From CAJBVG01 sp943360385 (GTDB taxonomy: Bacteria > Bacteroidota > Bacteroidia > Sphingobacteriales > Sphingobacteriaceae), in contig CALRIM020000052.1 in NCBI GenBank assembly GCA_943360385.1, forward strand, positions 1 to 18,080: a stretch of 18,080 nt of DNA. Direction: 5' to 3'. The position numbers and the translations under genes are program-made. Under the pieces are notes generated by a model that saw nothing but the letters and a program-made list of their open reading frames with translations, was not told the DNA's origin and did no database searches. How positions within the stretch are numbered: position 1 is the first letter of the stretch; each line of letters begins with the position of its first letter. Below, in pieces: positions 7,010-15,679 of the stretch.

Positions 7010-8833
7010 ATGAAAATCTATTTTAAAATACTTGCTTTTGCCCGCCCATTAAACCGATTTGTGCCCAAATACGCTGTTTTGGCAATATTGGCTGTTATTT
7101 TCGGATTGGCTAACTTTTCCTTATTAATTCCATTACTTAATGTAATTTTTGAAAAAGTTGAAACAACCAAGGTGGTTGCCGAACCAACTTTTAGCATGAG
7201 TTTAGATTATGCAAAAAATATATTTGATTATTATTTCTACAAAATATTTGCGCAATACGGGCAAAGTGGTGCCTTACAATTTGTGTGCGGCATTATCATC
7301 ATCTCTGTTTTCTTTGCAAATTTATTTAAGTACTGGTCGCAACGGGTAATGACCAATATGAGAACTTATGTTGTAAAAAACATTCGCGAAAGTTTATACC
7401 TAAAAATAACGAACCTACATGTTGGCTATTTTCACGATCAACGTAAAGGCGATATTATGTCGAGCTTATCTAATGATGTAAATGAAATAGAAAGTTCTGT
7501 TGTAAGTTCTGTACAAGTAATTTTCAGAGAACCTTTAATGATTGTAGGATACATTGTTTTATTGTTCACCATGTCGGTGCAATTAACCTTGTTTACTTTA
7601 ATCGTTTTACCTGTTTCCGGACTAGTAATTACAAGCATCTCCAGAAGGTTACGTAAAGACGCTAAGCAAGGCCAATTATTATTAGGTAACATATTAAGCA
7701 TTATCGAAGAAACTATTTCGGGCATCAGAATTATTAAAGCTTTTAATGCACAGAAATATGTAAACAAAAAATTCGACGAGCAAAATTCTCAGTATCGTTC
7801 TATTTTAAAATCGATGTGGAACAAAAGAGAATTGGCTTCGCCTATCTCAGAATTTTTAGGAGTAAGTGTGGTAGTATTAGTAATCCTTTACGGCGGACAA
7901 TTAGTGTTGCAAAACAAATCAGATTTAAATGCCTCAGAATTTATCACCTACATTATTTTATACTCGCAAATTCTAGTTCCTGCAAAAAACATTTCATCGG
8001 CATTAACCAATATTCAAAGAGGAATTGCATCAGGAGAACGTATTTTTGCAATACTCGATACCCCTGTTAAAATTGAGGAAGACCCTAATGCCATTAGCAT
8101 TACAGAGTTCAAAGGAAAAATATCTTATGAGAATGTTTCTTTCCAATATGCAGAGAAAAAAGTATTAGACAACATTAATTTAGATGTTGAAAAAGGAAAG
8201 ATGATTGCTCTGGTAGGAGCATCTGGTGCTGGTAAATCTACCATGGCCGATTTACTTCCACGCTTTTATGATGTAACCGAAGGAGCCATTACCATTGATG
8301 GAGTTGATATTCGTAAAATAAAATTATCAGACTTAAATCACTTAATGGGAATTGTTACGCAAGAATCTATTTTGTTTAACGATACGGTATTTAAAAATAT
8401 TTCTTTCGGAAACGAAGAGGCAACAGAAGAACAAGTTATTGAGGCAGCAAAAATTGCCAACGCTCACGAGTTCATTGCGAAACTAGAAGAAGGATACCAT
8501 ACCAATATTGGCGATAGGGGCGCAAAACTTTCTGGCGGGCAACGTCAACGTTTATCTATTGCACGTGCAGTGCTTAAAAACCCACCAATTCTAATCCTCG
8601 ACGAAGCGACATCAGCATTAGATACAGAATCAGAACGCTTGGTACAAGAAGCTATTCAAAACTTAATGAAGAATAGAACTTCTGTTGTTATTGCACATAG
8701 ACTTTCTACCATTCAATATGCCGATCAGATTATCGTAATGGAAGGTGGTAAAATTATCGAACGCGGAACACATACGGAATTACTTGCACTTAATGGAATG
8801 TACAGGAAATTGAGTGAGATGCAGAGTTTTTAG
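7010..8833 (+). CDS. MsbA-like ABC exporter (fused permease and ATPase)
   Basis: This 607-residue half-transporter exports a lipid, glycolipid or drug-like substrate across the inner membrane as a dimer. The N-terminal ABC transmembrane domain (about 1-340) has six helices, the first at about 20-45. The ATPase domain shows Walker A GASGAGKST (403-411), the Q-loop Gln451 in VTQESILF, the ABC signature LSGGQRQR (507-514), Walker B ILILDE (527-532) with Glu532, the D-loop SALD, and the H-loop His563 in AHRLST. Nothing catalytic is missing. MsbA-type lipid-A flipping is the best guess from length and similarity, but the substrate cannot be read. The gene is alone on its strand. It is divergent from the glycosyltransferase and overlaps the convergent hflX stop by four bases. 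Confidence 0.93.
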   Translation: MKIYFKILAFARPLNRFVPKYAVLAILAVIFGLANFSLLIPLLNVIFEKVETTKVVAEPTFSMSLDYAKNIFDYYFYKIFAQYGQSGALQFVCGIIIISVFFANLFKYWSQRVMTNMRTYVVKNIRESLYLKITNLHVGYFHDQRKGDIMSSLSNDVNEIESSVVSSVQVIFREPLMIVGYIVLLFTMSVQLTLFTLIVLPVSGLVITSISRRLRKDAKQGQLLLGNILSIIEETISGIRIIKAFNAQKYVNKKFDEQNSQYRSILKSMWNKRELASPISEFLGVSVVVLVILYGGQLVLQNKSDLNASEFITYIILYSQILVPAKNISSALTNIQRGIASGERIFAILDTPVKIEEDPNAISITEFKGKISYENVSFQYAEKKVLDNINLDVEKGKMIALVGASGAGKSTMADLLPRFYDVTEGAITIDGVDIRKIKLSDLNHLMGIVTQESILFNDTVFKNISFGNEEATEEQVIEAAKIANAHEFIAKLEEGYHTNIGDRGAKLSGGQRQRLSIARAVLKNPPILILDEATSALDTESERLVQEAIQNLMKNRTSVVIAHRLSTIQYADQIIVMEGGKIIERGTHTELLALNGMYRKLSEMQSF

Positions 8834-9993
8834 TACAAAAAACTATTGTTCGGATACTTCTCCTGATGCAACTCTTTTACCTTATCGTAAATAAGCGCTC
8901 TAAACTCTTGAATGTTTTCATTCTTTAATGCGGAAATAAAAATCGCTGGAGTATTTACTTTGTTCATCCAACTTCTTTTATAATCGTCGAAGCTCATCGG
9001 TTGATCTTCGTTAGTGTAAGCATCAATTTTATTGAACACCATTATAGTTGGTTTGTCCAATGCCTCCAAGTCTTTCAGCGTTTCGTTAACCGTATTAATT
9101 TGATCTTCGAAATTAGGGTGCGACATATCCACAACATGTAATAACATGTCTGCTTCTTTTACTTCGGCAAGTGTAGATTTAAAACACTCTATTAAATGAT
9201 GAGGTAGTTTACGAATAAACCCTACTGTATCTGAAAGTAAAAAGGGAACATTTTCTATCACTACTTTTCGAACGGTAGTATCGAGTGTTGCAAACAATTT
9301 ATTTTCTGCAAACACTTCAGATTTGCTCAACATATTCATGATAGTAGATTTACCAACATTGGTATACCCTACTAAAGCAACACGAATTAAATCGCCTCGG
9401 TTGCGACGTTGTGTTTCACTTTGCTTATCAATTAATTCTAATCGATCTTCTAAAATGGAAATCTTGTTTAAGATAATACGTCTATCTGTTTCAATCTGGC
9501 TTTCCCCAGGACCACGCATACCAATACCACCTTTTTGTCGCTCTAAGTGAGTCCACAATCTGGTTAGTCTTGGCAATAAATATCTGCTTTGTGCAAGTTC
9601 TACTTGCGTTTTCGCTTGAGCGGTTTGTGCTCTGCCTGCAAAAATATCGAGAATTAAATTGCTTCTATCGAGCACTAAACATTGAAGTTCTCGCTCTATG
9701 TTTCGTAATTGTGAAGGAGTAAGCTCGTCATCAAAAACAACAAGATCTATCTCCTCCACTTTTACAAATGCTAAAATATCTTCAAGTTTACCCTTTCCCA
9801 CATAGGTGCGTACATCGGGGCGTTGAAGCTTTTGAGTAAACTGTTTTATAGTGATACCGCCTGCCGTCTCCACCAGAAAAGCTAACTCTTCTAAATATTC
9901 TTTTTCCTGCTCTTCTGTTTCATCGGGAGTAATTACACCCACCAACACCACACGCTCTTTTTTCTTAGCAGTATCGTATAATTTTTTTGCCAT
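8830..9993 (-). CDS. hflX: GTPase HflX
   Basis: HflX is a ribosome-associated GTPase that rescues stalled or damaged 70S ribosomes by splitting them, especially after heat or antibiotic stress. The 387-residue protein has the N-terminal HflX domain (DVRTYVGKGKLEDI at 60-73, AGRAQTAQAKTQVELAQSRY) and the family hallmark GGIGMRGPGESQIETDRR (155-172). A GTPase domain follows, with G1 GYTNVGKST (209-217), G2-region TLDTT, G3 DTVGF (255-259), G4 NKID (321-324) and G5 SAL (354-356). It starts three bases after the stop of the SirB-like/cytochrome c gene, so the two are probably co-transcribed. Its 3' end overlaps the ABC-exporter stop by four bases. Confidence 0.95.
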   Translation of the reverse strand: MAKKLYDTAKKKERVVLVGVITPDETEEQEKEYLEELAFLVETAGGITIKQFTQKLQRPDVRTYVGKGKLEDILAFVKVEEIDLVVFDDELTPSQLRNIERELQCLVLDRSNLILDIFAGRAQTAQAKTQVELAQSRYLLPRLTRLWTHLERQKGGIGMRGPGESQIETDRRIILNKISILEDRLELIDKQSETQRRNRGDLIRVALVGYTNVGKSTIMNMLSKSEVFAENKLFATLDTTVRKVVIENVPFLLSDTVGFIRKLPHHLIECFKSTLAEVKEADMLLHVVDMSHPNFEDQINTVNETLKDLEALDKPTIMVFNKIDAYTNEDQPMSFDDYKRSWMNKVNTPAIFISALKNENIQEFRALIYDKVKELHQEKYPNNSFLY

Positions 9994-9996
9994 TAA

Positions 9997-10689
9997 TTAT
10001 TTTGTTGAATCTACCGCTGTAGAATCTATTGCTACTTCTTCGGTATGTACCCTAAGCGATTTCACGTATTCTGCAACAGCAATTACTTCTTGTTCGTTTA
10101 ATAAATCTTTATATGCAGGCATTAGTTTTCTGCCGTTTCTAATTATTCCAATTAATCCTCTATGCTCACACATAGAAGCCGTTAAATTTGATGCTCCATT
10201 AACTCCTGCTTTTCCGTCTTCTCCGTGGCATTTCATACAATTTGTTAAAAACACAGCTTTACCATGTGCCAACACATCATAATTTACATTTGCTGTATCG
10301 GTAATTACATCACCCATACTTGGTTTGCCTATCCCTAATTTAATATCTTTCGTTTCAGAAATTCCGTAGATATAAATAAAAATTAAGGTTGATATAATTG
10401 CTAATGCCTTGTTGTTTTTCTTAAATCCAATAATCCCCAATACCACACCAATTACTACCAACGTAACTTTTAAATGAAACCAACCTCCCACATTTCCCAT
10501 TCCAATTTTTGCAATCATGTATATACCAGTAGCTAAAAATATAGTACTAATAATCATACTTGGTACTTTAGTCACTTTCTTATATCCTTCTAAAGCACTG
10601 CTCCCTATTAAAAGTAATATAGTTTTAATGAGGTAGTCTAGCAAAAATAAGCCAGCACTAGCAATGTGTATCGTTTTTATGGTTTCCAT
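9997..10689 (-). CDS. SirB-like membrane domain fused to cytochrome c
   Basis: From the ATG at 10689 the protein has 230 residues. The first roughly 110 form four membrane helices (about 7-28, 44-62, 71-88 and 95-110) with a pattern like SirB2-family proteins. His8 and His72 sit in or at the edge of the first and third helices. A periplasmic c-type cytochrome domain follows, with the haem attachment motif CMKCH (Cys151, Cys154, His155) and a probable axial Met190 in GRKLMPAY. It ends in a polar tail of about 20 residues. The frame stays open to an ATG at 10794, but that stretch covers the terminator and promoter of this gap, so 10689 is the likely start. The protein probably moves electrons at the membrane. 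Its partner is unknown. hflX follows after three bases. Confidence 0.82.
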   Translation of the reverse strand: METIKTIHIASAGLFLLDYLIKTILLLIGSSALEGYKKVTKVPSMIISTIFLATGIYMIAKIGMGNVGGWFHLKVTLVVIGVVLGIIGFKKNNKALAIISTLIFIYIYGISETKDIKLGIGKPSMGDVITDTANVNYDVLAHGKAVFLTNCMKCHGEDGKAGVNGASNLTASMCEHRGLIGIIRNGRKLMPAYKDLLNEQEVIAVAEYVKSLRVHTEEVAIDSTAVDSTK

Positions 10690-10707
10690 TTTGTTGGTGT
10701 TTTTTTT

Positions 10708-10737
10708 CAAAGATAGAACGAATCTGCAATACACCAA
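10708..10737 (-). promoter_or_regulatory. Promoter for the SirB-cytochrome c/hflX operon (TTG-N19-TATCTTTG)
   Basis: On the minus strand, TTG (10737-10735), a 19-base spacer and TATCTTTG (10715-10708) match the Bacteroidota promoter consensus exactly. The inferred start near 10703 gives a leader of about 13 bases to the ATG at 10689, which settles the start choice. It lies 10 bases downstream of the T tract of the preceding gene's terminator. Confidence 0.7.
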
Positions 10738-10747
10738 TAAAATCCAC

Positions 10748-10778
10748 AAAAAAAGCCTGCCCCCTTTCGGAAACAGGC
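10748..10778 (-). terminator. Intrinsic terminator of the TonB-C-like gene
   Basis: In the minus-strand transcript, GCCUGUUUCC pairs with GGGGGCAGGC around a GAAA tetraloop, giving a 10-bp stem with three G-U pairs. Seven U residues follow (10754-10748). The plus-strand version has C-A mismatches in place of the G-U pairs, so the signal is directional. It starts 31 bases after the stop codon of the gene ending at 10810. Confidence 0.88.
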
Positions 10779-10809
10779 CCCCTATAAACGTCAAATTATG
10801 ATGAGTTTC

Positions 10810-11160
10810 TTATAATAAGCGGAAATTAAACTTCAATACATACACTTCTCCTTCTTCATAATCAGCATCTTGTATCTGAATGTTTTCCAATTGATCCATT
10901 ACGTAATCCTTTACGCGTTGGTCTGTTTGATTCGTATTTACTACGTTCAACGTACCATCTTCATTTACTGTAAACTCCACTAAAACTTGTGCGTTTTTTA
11001 CTCCATCTGCTTTTAAGAAAGATGGGAACTGAATTTTCGCTTTTACGACTTTAGCTACTTCTTCATTTGCTTTTGAGCTTGCAACTTTTTCTGCTGCAAA
11101 TCCTTGACTTACTATTCCTAAAACTATTAGGCTTAGTAATGTTAATAATTTGGTTTTCAT
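10810..11160 (-). CDS. Small secreted TonB-C-terminal-like protein
   Basis: This is a 116-residue protein with a signal peptide (MKTKLLTLLSLIVLGIVSQGFA, cleavage near residue 22-23). The mature part of about 93 residues starts with a charged Lys/Glu/Ala stretch (23-43). It continues with KNAQVLVEFTVNEDGTLNVVNTNQTDQRVKDYVMDQLENIQI and ends in a strand, EVYVLKFNFRLL. The V-x-F-x-V-x-x-D-G-T pattern followed by a helix and a final strand resembles the beta-alpha-beta unit of TonB C-terminal domains. Small stand-alone versions of this unit are frequent in Bacteroidota. It has no membrane anchor other than the signal, so it should be periplasmic. It has its own promoter and terminator, making it monocistronic. 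Its exact role is not known. Confidence 0.72.
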   Translation of the reverse strand: MKTKLLTLLSLIVLGIVSQGFAAEKVASSKANEEVAKVVKAKIQFPSFLKADGVKNAQVLVEFTVNEDGTLNVVNTNQTDQRVKDYVMDQLENIQIQDADYEEGEVYVLKFNFRLL

Positions 11161-11209
11161 TTTATTGAATTTTTTAAGGTGAACAATCTTGTTTTATTCT
11201 TTCGACACC

Positions 11210-11243
11210 CAAAAGTACTACGCCCCTATTAACTCATCATCAA
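11210..11243 (-). promoter_or_regulatory. Promoter for the TonB-C-like gene (TTG-N23-TACTTTTG)
   Basis: On the minus strand, TACTTTTG (11217-11210) matches TAnnTTTG, and TTG (11243-11241) lies 23 bases upstream. The start site would be near 11205, giving a leader of about 45 bases before the ATG at 11160. The call is by consensus match only. Confidence 0.5.
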
Positions 11244-11367
11244 TTTTATGTAACGTGTGTAATACACCAATGTAAAAAACATAATACTTGTAACAAGCTT
11301 GATATACAAAGCATTATAGCGCATTTAAACCCTGTTTTTTATCACACCTTTTCTAGTAGATATAGAA

Positions 11368-11375
11368 TAAGTTTG
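11368..11375 (+). promoter_or_regulatory. -7 box (TAAGTTTG) for the amidohydrolase operon
   Basis: TAAGTTTG matches TAnnTTTG exactly. The start would be near 11381, about 33 bases before the ATG at 11414. No clean TTG -33 element is seen, only a TTTT at 11349-11352, so confidence is moderate. The rest of this 253-base gap (11161-11413) holds the divergent promoter above and an 11-base palindrome, CTTGTAACAAG (11287-11297), but no gene that I can support. Confidence 0.4.
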
Positions 11376-11413
11376 AATATAATTTTATATTAGAAATTCC
11401 TAAACAATTAAAT

Positions 11414-14395
11414 ATGAAAAAACTTTTCACCCTGTTTCTCTTTTCGATGTTCCTCATTCGAGCATCAAACGCCCAAGAAACATTTCCTCTAAATGGAGTA
11501 AAAGATACTCGCCCAACTACCTATGCATTTATTAATGCTACTGTTGTTGTTAACTCTTCCACAAAATTAGAGAGTGCTACAATAATGGTTAAAAATGGGG
11601 TGATAGAAAATGTCGGGCCGGGTTTACCCATCCCTAAAGGTGCCATGATTATTGATTGTAAAGGGAAGACTATTTATCCTTCTTTTATAGATATCAATAC
11701 TAATTACGGTATGCCTGAAGCAAAACGTGGTGGTGGACGAGATAATCGTGGTCCTCAATTTTTATCCAATAAAAAAGGTGCTTATAGCTGGAATGAAGCT
11801 ATTCGTCCTGAATTTGACGCTAAAACAGCTTTCAATACAAATGAAGAAAAAGCAAGTGGCTTACGTGAACAAGGGTTCGGTGCAGTACTTTCCTACCAAA
11901 AAGATGGTATTGCTCGTGGCACTTCGGTTCTTGTAAATTTAAATACTGATAAAGAATACAAGGCTATATTAAAGTCTGATGTAAGTGCTCATTTCTCTTT
12001 TAGTAAAGGTACTTCTACACAAGATTACCCTTCTTCATTAATGGGAAGTATCGCCTTGCTTCGCCAATCGTTATACGATGCAAATTGGTATGCAAAAAAC
12101 AATTCGGAGGTTAATTACTCTTACGAAGCGTTAAACAAACAAACTGCAATGCCTAAGTTTTTCGAGTGTAGCGAACTCTATGATGTATTTCGTGCGAATA
12201 AAATCGCAAAAGAATTTGGGTATACGTTTATCTACAAAACGAATGGAAACGATTATCAACGTTTGGCAGAACTAAAAGCAATGAATGCATCTCTTATCAT
12301 TAGTCTTCAATATCCAAAGGCATATGATGTAGAAGATTATTACGATGCACAATCAGTTGGTTTAGCAGAACTTAAACATTGGGAATTAGCTCCATACAAT
12401 GCGGCTTATTTAGAGAAAGAAAAAATAAACTTTGCAATTACAACGAGCGACTTAAAAAACACGGGCGATTTTTGGCCTAACCTACGTAAAGCAATAGATA
12501 ATGGACTTTCGGAAGCAAAAGCCCTTGATGCACTAACCAAAGTTCCAGCACAAATGATAAATGCTTCAAACTTGTTGGGTGAAATTAAAACTGGAATGAA
12601 AGCGAACTTCCTTATTACTTCAGGGAATATTTTTAAAGATGAAGAAGCAATAATTTTATCGAATTGGATAAATGGAGAAGAACATAAAATTGATGAAGAA
12701 AAAAGTGTAGACATCCGCGGTTCATATACCTTAACTTCTAACGGAAAATCTTTTTCTGTTGAAATTGCAGGTTCAAAAAACAAACCCGAATGGACTATTA
12801 TGAATACCGATAGTAGTAAAACAAAAATCAGTACCACTTGGAATAACAATATAGTATCGTTAGTATTTCAACCAGACGATTCTACAATAAAACAAAAGGT
12901 TCGCTTAAGCGGTACCATTATTGATGGAGCAACACTTAAAATTGTTGGACAAGGTAGTGTAAACAGTACTGACGTAGTATGGCAAGCAACAAGAAAAAAA
13001 TTATTTACAGAGAAAAACGATGACAAAAAAGACGACAAAAAAGAAAAAACAGAAGTTGGACCAATTATATTCCCATTTGCAGCTTATGGTGCTACAGAAT
13101 TACCTAAAGCAGAAAAATGGTTAATTAAAAACGCAACCGTTTGGACCAACGAAAAAGATGGCATACAAGAAAATACAGACGTATTAATTAGTGCTGGGAA
13201 AATAATTTCGGTTGGGAAAAACTTAAACGACCCAACTGCAAAAGTTATTGATGGAAAAGGGAAACATTTAACTCCTGGTATTATCGATGAGCACTCACAC
13301 ATTGCAATTTCTCGAGGTGTAAACGAAGGCACACAAGCAGTAACCTCTGAAGTTCGTATTGGAGATGTATTAGATCCAGATGATGTAAACATTTATCGCC
13401 AATTATCTGGTGGAGTAACCACTTCTCATTTATTACATGGCTCTGCAAATCCTGTAGGAGGGCAAACAGCCTTGATAAAATTACGCTATGGAAAAAATGC
13501 AGAAGATTTAAAATTCGAAGGTGCAGATGGATTTATAAAATTTGCCTTAGGTGAAAATGTAAAGCAAAGTAATTGGGGAGATGATCAAACCGAGCGATTC
13601 CCACAAACTCGTATGGGAGTTGAACAAGTTTACATCGATGCTTTTAATCGTGCTAGAGAATACGAAAAAAACAAAATGGCTCGTAAAGATTTAGAGCTAG
13701 ATGCATTGGTAGAAATTTTAAACAAAAAACGTTTCATTACTTGTCACTCTTATGTACAATCGGAAATTAACATGTTAATGAAAGTTGCGGATCAGTTTAA
13801 TTTTTCTGTAAATACATTCACGCATATTTTAGAAGGATATAAAGTTGCTGATAAAATGAAAGCTCATGGTTCAAACGCATCTACTTTTTCAGATTGGTGG
13901 GCGTATAAATACGAAGTAATTGATGCTATTCCTTATAATGCAGCCATCATGACTAAAGAGGGATTAAATGTTTCTATTAATTCTGATGATGCTGAAATGG
14001 CTCGTCGCTTAAATCAAGAAGCTGCTAAAACTGTTAAATACGGGGGACTTACAGAAGAACAAGCATTGAAATTGGTAACACTCAACCCAGCGAAAATGCT
14101 TCACATAGATAATCGTGTAGGTAGTATTAAAGCTGGTAAAGATGCGGATATCGTTTTATGGAATGATAATCCACTTTCTATTTATGCAAAACCTTTAAAA
14201 ACTTTTGTTGATGGTATAGATTATTACGATGTAGAAAAGGATGCAAAACTGCGTGAAGATATGCGTAAAGAAAAAGAGCGAATCATTCAAAAATTATTAG
14301 CAGAGAAAAAATTAGGGATGCCAACTCAAAAGCCAAGCAAACCCGAAAAGAAATTATATCACTGCGATGATGTAGAAGTTGAATCAATTTATTAA
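11414..14395 (+). CDS. Secreted double-domain amidohydrolase
   Basis: This 993-residue protein is exported: its signal peptide is MKKLFTLFLFSMFLIRASNA. It contains two amidohydrolase-like units. The first (about 35-425) keeps the fold landmarks (GKTIYPSFID, and the family-typical end LDALTKVPAQMINASNLLGEIKTGMKANFLI). Its HxH motif has become Asn95-x-Asn97, so it is probably not a metal hydrolase. A beta-rich linker (about 430-530) ends in a charged Lys/Asp run (534-547). The second unit (about 565-935) looks active. It has HxH His627/His629 (DEHSHI), Lys709 in IKFALGEN, His778 (TCHSY), His804 (FTHILEG) and Asp858 (NSDD). It is closest to imidazolonepropionase-like amidohydrolases, many of which are peptidases or cyclic-amide hydrolases. 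The C-terminal tail is Lys-rich. The next gene follows after 12 bases. Confidence 0.88.
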   Translation: MKKLFTLFLFSMFLIRASNAQETFPLNGVKDTRPTTYAFINATVVVNSSTKLESATIMVKNGVIENVGPGLPIPKGAMIIDCKGKTIYPSFIDINTNYGMPEAKRGGGRDNRGPQFLSNKKGAYSWNEAIRPEFDAKTAFNTNEEKASGLREQGFGAVLSYQKDGIARGTSVLVNLNTDKEYKAILKSDVSAHFSFSKGTSTQDYPSSLMGSIALLRQSLYDANWYAKNNSEVNYSYEALNKQTAMPKFFECSELYDVFRANKIAKEFGYTFIYKTNGNDYQRLAELKAMNASLIISLQYPKAYDVEDYYDAQSVGLAELKHWELAPYNAAYLEKEKINFAITTSDLKNTGDFWPNLRKAIDNGLSEAKALDALTKVPAQMINASNLLGEIKTGMKANFLITSGNIFKDEEAIILSNWINGEEHKIDEEKSVDIRGSYTLTSNGKSFSVEIAGSKNKPEWTIMNTDSSKTKISTTWNNNIVSLVFQPDDSTIKQKVRLSGTIIDGATLKIVGQGSVNSTDVVWQATRKKLFTEKNDDKKDDKKEKTEVGPIIFPFAAYGATELPKAEKWLIKNATVWTNEKDGIQENTDVLISAGKIISVGKNLNDPTAKVIDGKGKHLTPGIIDEHSHIAISRGVNEGTQAVTSEVRIGDVLDPDDVNIYRQLSGGVTTSHLLHGSANPVGGQTALIKLRYGKNAEDLKFEGADGFIKFALGENVKQSNWGDDQTERFPQTRMGVEQVYIDAFNRAREYEKNKMARKDLELDALVEILNKKRFITCHSYVQSEINMLMKVADQFNFSVNTFTHILEGYKVADKMKAHGSNASTFSDWWAYKYEVIDAIPYNAAIMTKEGLNVSINSDDAEMARRLNQEAAKTVKYGGLTEEQALKLVTLNPAKMLHIDNRVGSIKAGKDADIVLWNDNPLSIYAKPLKTFVDGIDYYDVEKDAKLREDMRKEKERIIQKLLAEKKLGMPTQKPSKPEKKLYHCDDVEVESIY

Positions 14396-14407
14396 TTAGA
14401 AATCATC

Positions 14408-15679
14408 ATGAAAAAAATATATATCATCCTCGCTTTAGTATTATATGTTGCGCAAACATTTGCTCAAGCACCATCTAAAAAACAAGATGTTAAGGTTATT
14501 ATTAAAAATGCAACAGTACATATTGGAAATGGTAATGTGTTACAAAACGCTACTGTTGTTTTCGATAAAGGAATCATCACAGAAGTAAGTACTTCTGCCG
14601 TAAATGAAAGCGGTGCTAAGGTTATAGATGCTAAAGGAAAGCATGTGTACCCAGGATTAATTGTTGCAGATAGCCGTTTAGGATTAGAAGAAATTGAGGC
14701 TGTAAGATCGACCTTAGATTATGCAGAGGTTGGAGAAATTAATCCGAATATTCGCTCAATAATTTCATATAATACCGATTCTAAAATTATACCAACAGTT
14801 AGATCAAATGGTGTTCTGTTGGCATTATCTGTTCCAGAAGGTGGTATTATGCCTGGCACATCATCTGTAATGAAATTAGATGGTTGGAACTGGGAAGATG
14901 CTGCTTATAAAATTGACGCGGTTACACAACTGAACTGGCCAAGCATGAGTATTCGTAAAGCTTGGTGGGCACCGCCTGCAGAAGAACAACGTAAACAATC
15001 ATCGGAAAACATGGCGATGATTAAAAAATTCTTCGATGAGGCCAAAGCCTATAACGATCAACCAACTACTTCTATAAATTTAAAACTAGAAGCAATGAAG
15101 CCCGTTTTTAATGGAACAAAAAAATTATTCATCAGTGCTCAGTCAGCAAAAGAAATAACAAGTTCTGTTTTATTCGCAAAATCATATAATATTAAACCCG
15201 TTATTTTAGGGGGTACAGAGGCCTATTTGGTTGCTGATTTCTTAAAAGAAAACGACATTCCTGTTGTTACAGGTAACCCTCATTCTTTACCCAATAACGA
15301 AGACGATGATGTTGATATGCCTTATAAAAATGCTAAATTATTGCATGATAAAGGTGTGATGTACTGCCTTTCTATTGGAGGAAGTTGGCAACAACGCAAC
15401 TTAGCATTCGTTGCTGGAACTACAGCTGCATATGGACTTACCAAAGAAGAAGCTCTTCAAAGCATCACGTTAAACACTGCAAAAATATTGGGAATTGATA
15501 AAACAACTGGCAGTATTGAAGTAGGGAAAGATGCCAATATTTTAATTTCCGAAGGAGATTTGTTAGACATGAGAACATCTAATGTTACTTCAGCCTTTAT
15601 TCAAGGAGCTAGTATTGATTTAAATAATAAACAAAAGGAGTTGTATAAGTTGTATATGGAGAAATACCAATTGAAATAA
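14408..15679 (+). CDS. Secreted amidohydrolase-like protein lacking metal ligands
   Basis: This 423-residue product has a signal peptide (MKKIYIILALVLYVAQTFAQ) and the amidohydrolase fold outline. It has the N-terminal small beta domain (VKVIIKNATVHIGNGNVLQNATVVFDKG), the GKHVYPGLIVADSR turn, and the C-terminal signature GLTKEEALQSITLNTAKILGIDKTTGSIEVGKDANILI. The HxH motif is replaced by Asp88-x-Arg90. The later ligand positions also appear lost: FISAQSAKE stands where HSY is expected, and LSIGGSW where NSDD is expected. It is therefore probably a non-catalytic partner, and it resembles the degenerate first half of the preceding gene's product. It is co-transcribed with that gene (12-base gap). 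A complex of the two proteins in the periplasm is an inference. The alternative is a different chemistry that needs no metal. Confidence 0.85.
   Translation: MKKIYIILALVLYVAQTFAQAPSKKQDVKVIIKNATVHIGNGNVLQNATVVFDKGIITEVSTSAVNESGAKVIDAKGKHVYPGLIVADSRLGLEEIEAVRSTLDYAEVGEINPNIRSIISYNTDSKIIPTVRSNGVLLALSVPEGGIMPGTSSVMKLDGWNWEDAAYKIDAVTQLNWPSMSIRKAWWAPPAEEQRKQSSENMAMIKKFFDEAKAYNDQPTTSINLKLEAMKPVFNGTKKLFISAQSAKEITSSVLFAKSYNIKPVILGGTEAYLVADFLKENDIPVVTGNPHSLPNNEDDDVDMPYKNAKLLHDKGVMYCLSIGGSWQQRNLAFVAGTTAAYGLTKEEALQSITLNTAKILGIDKTTGSIEVGKDANILISEGDLLDMRTSNVTSAFIQGASIDLNNKQKELYKLYMEKYQLK

Noticed and set aside
9851..10282. Plus-strand open frame spanning hflX and the cytochrome c fusion.
   Set aside because: It lies opposite two well-supported genes. 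Its Ser/Thr/Phe-rich product is the usual shadow of a coding strand.
11287..11297. Palindrome CTTGTAACAAG in the gap before the amidohydrolase operon, as an operator.
   Set aside because: It is short, lies some 70 bases upstream of the -7 box, and has no second copy in the window that I noticed.
12406..12849. Open frame on the minus strand inside the amidohydrolase gene.
   Set aside because: It is antisense to a clearly coding region, its product has no recognisable features, and it has no start signal.
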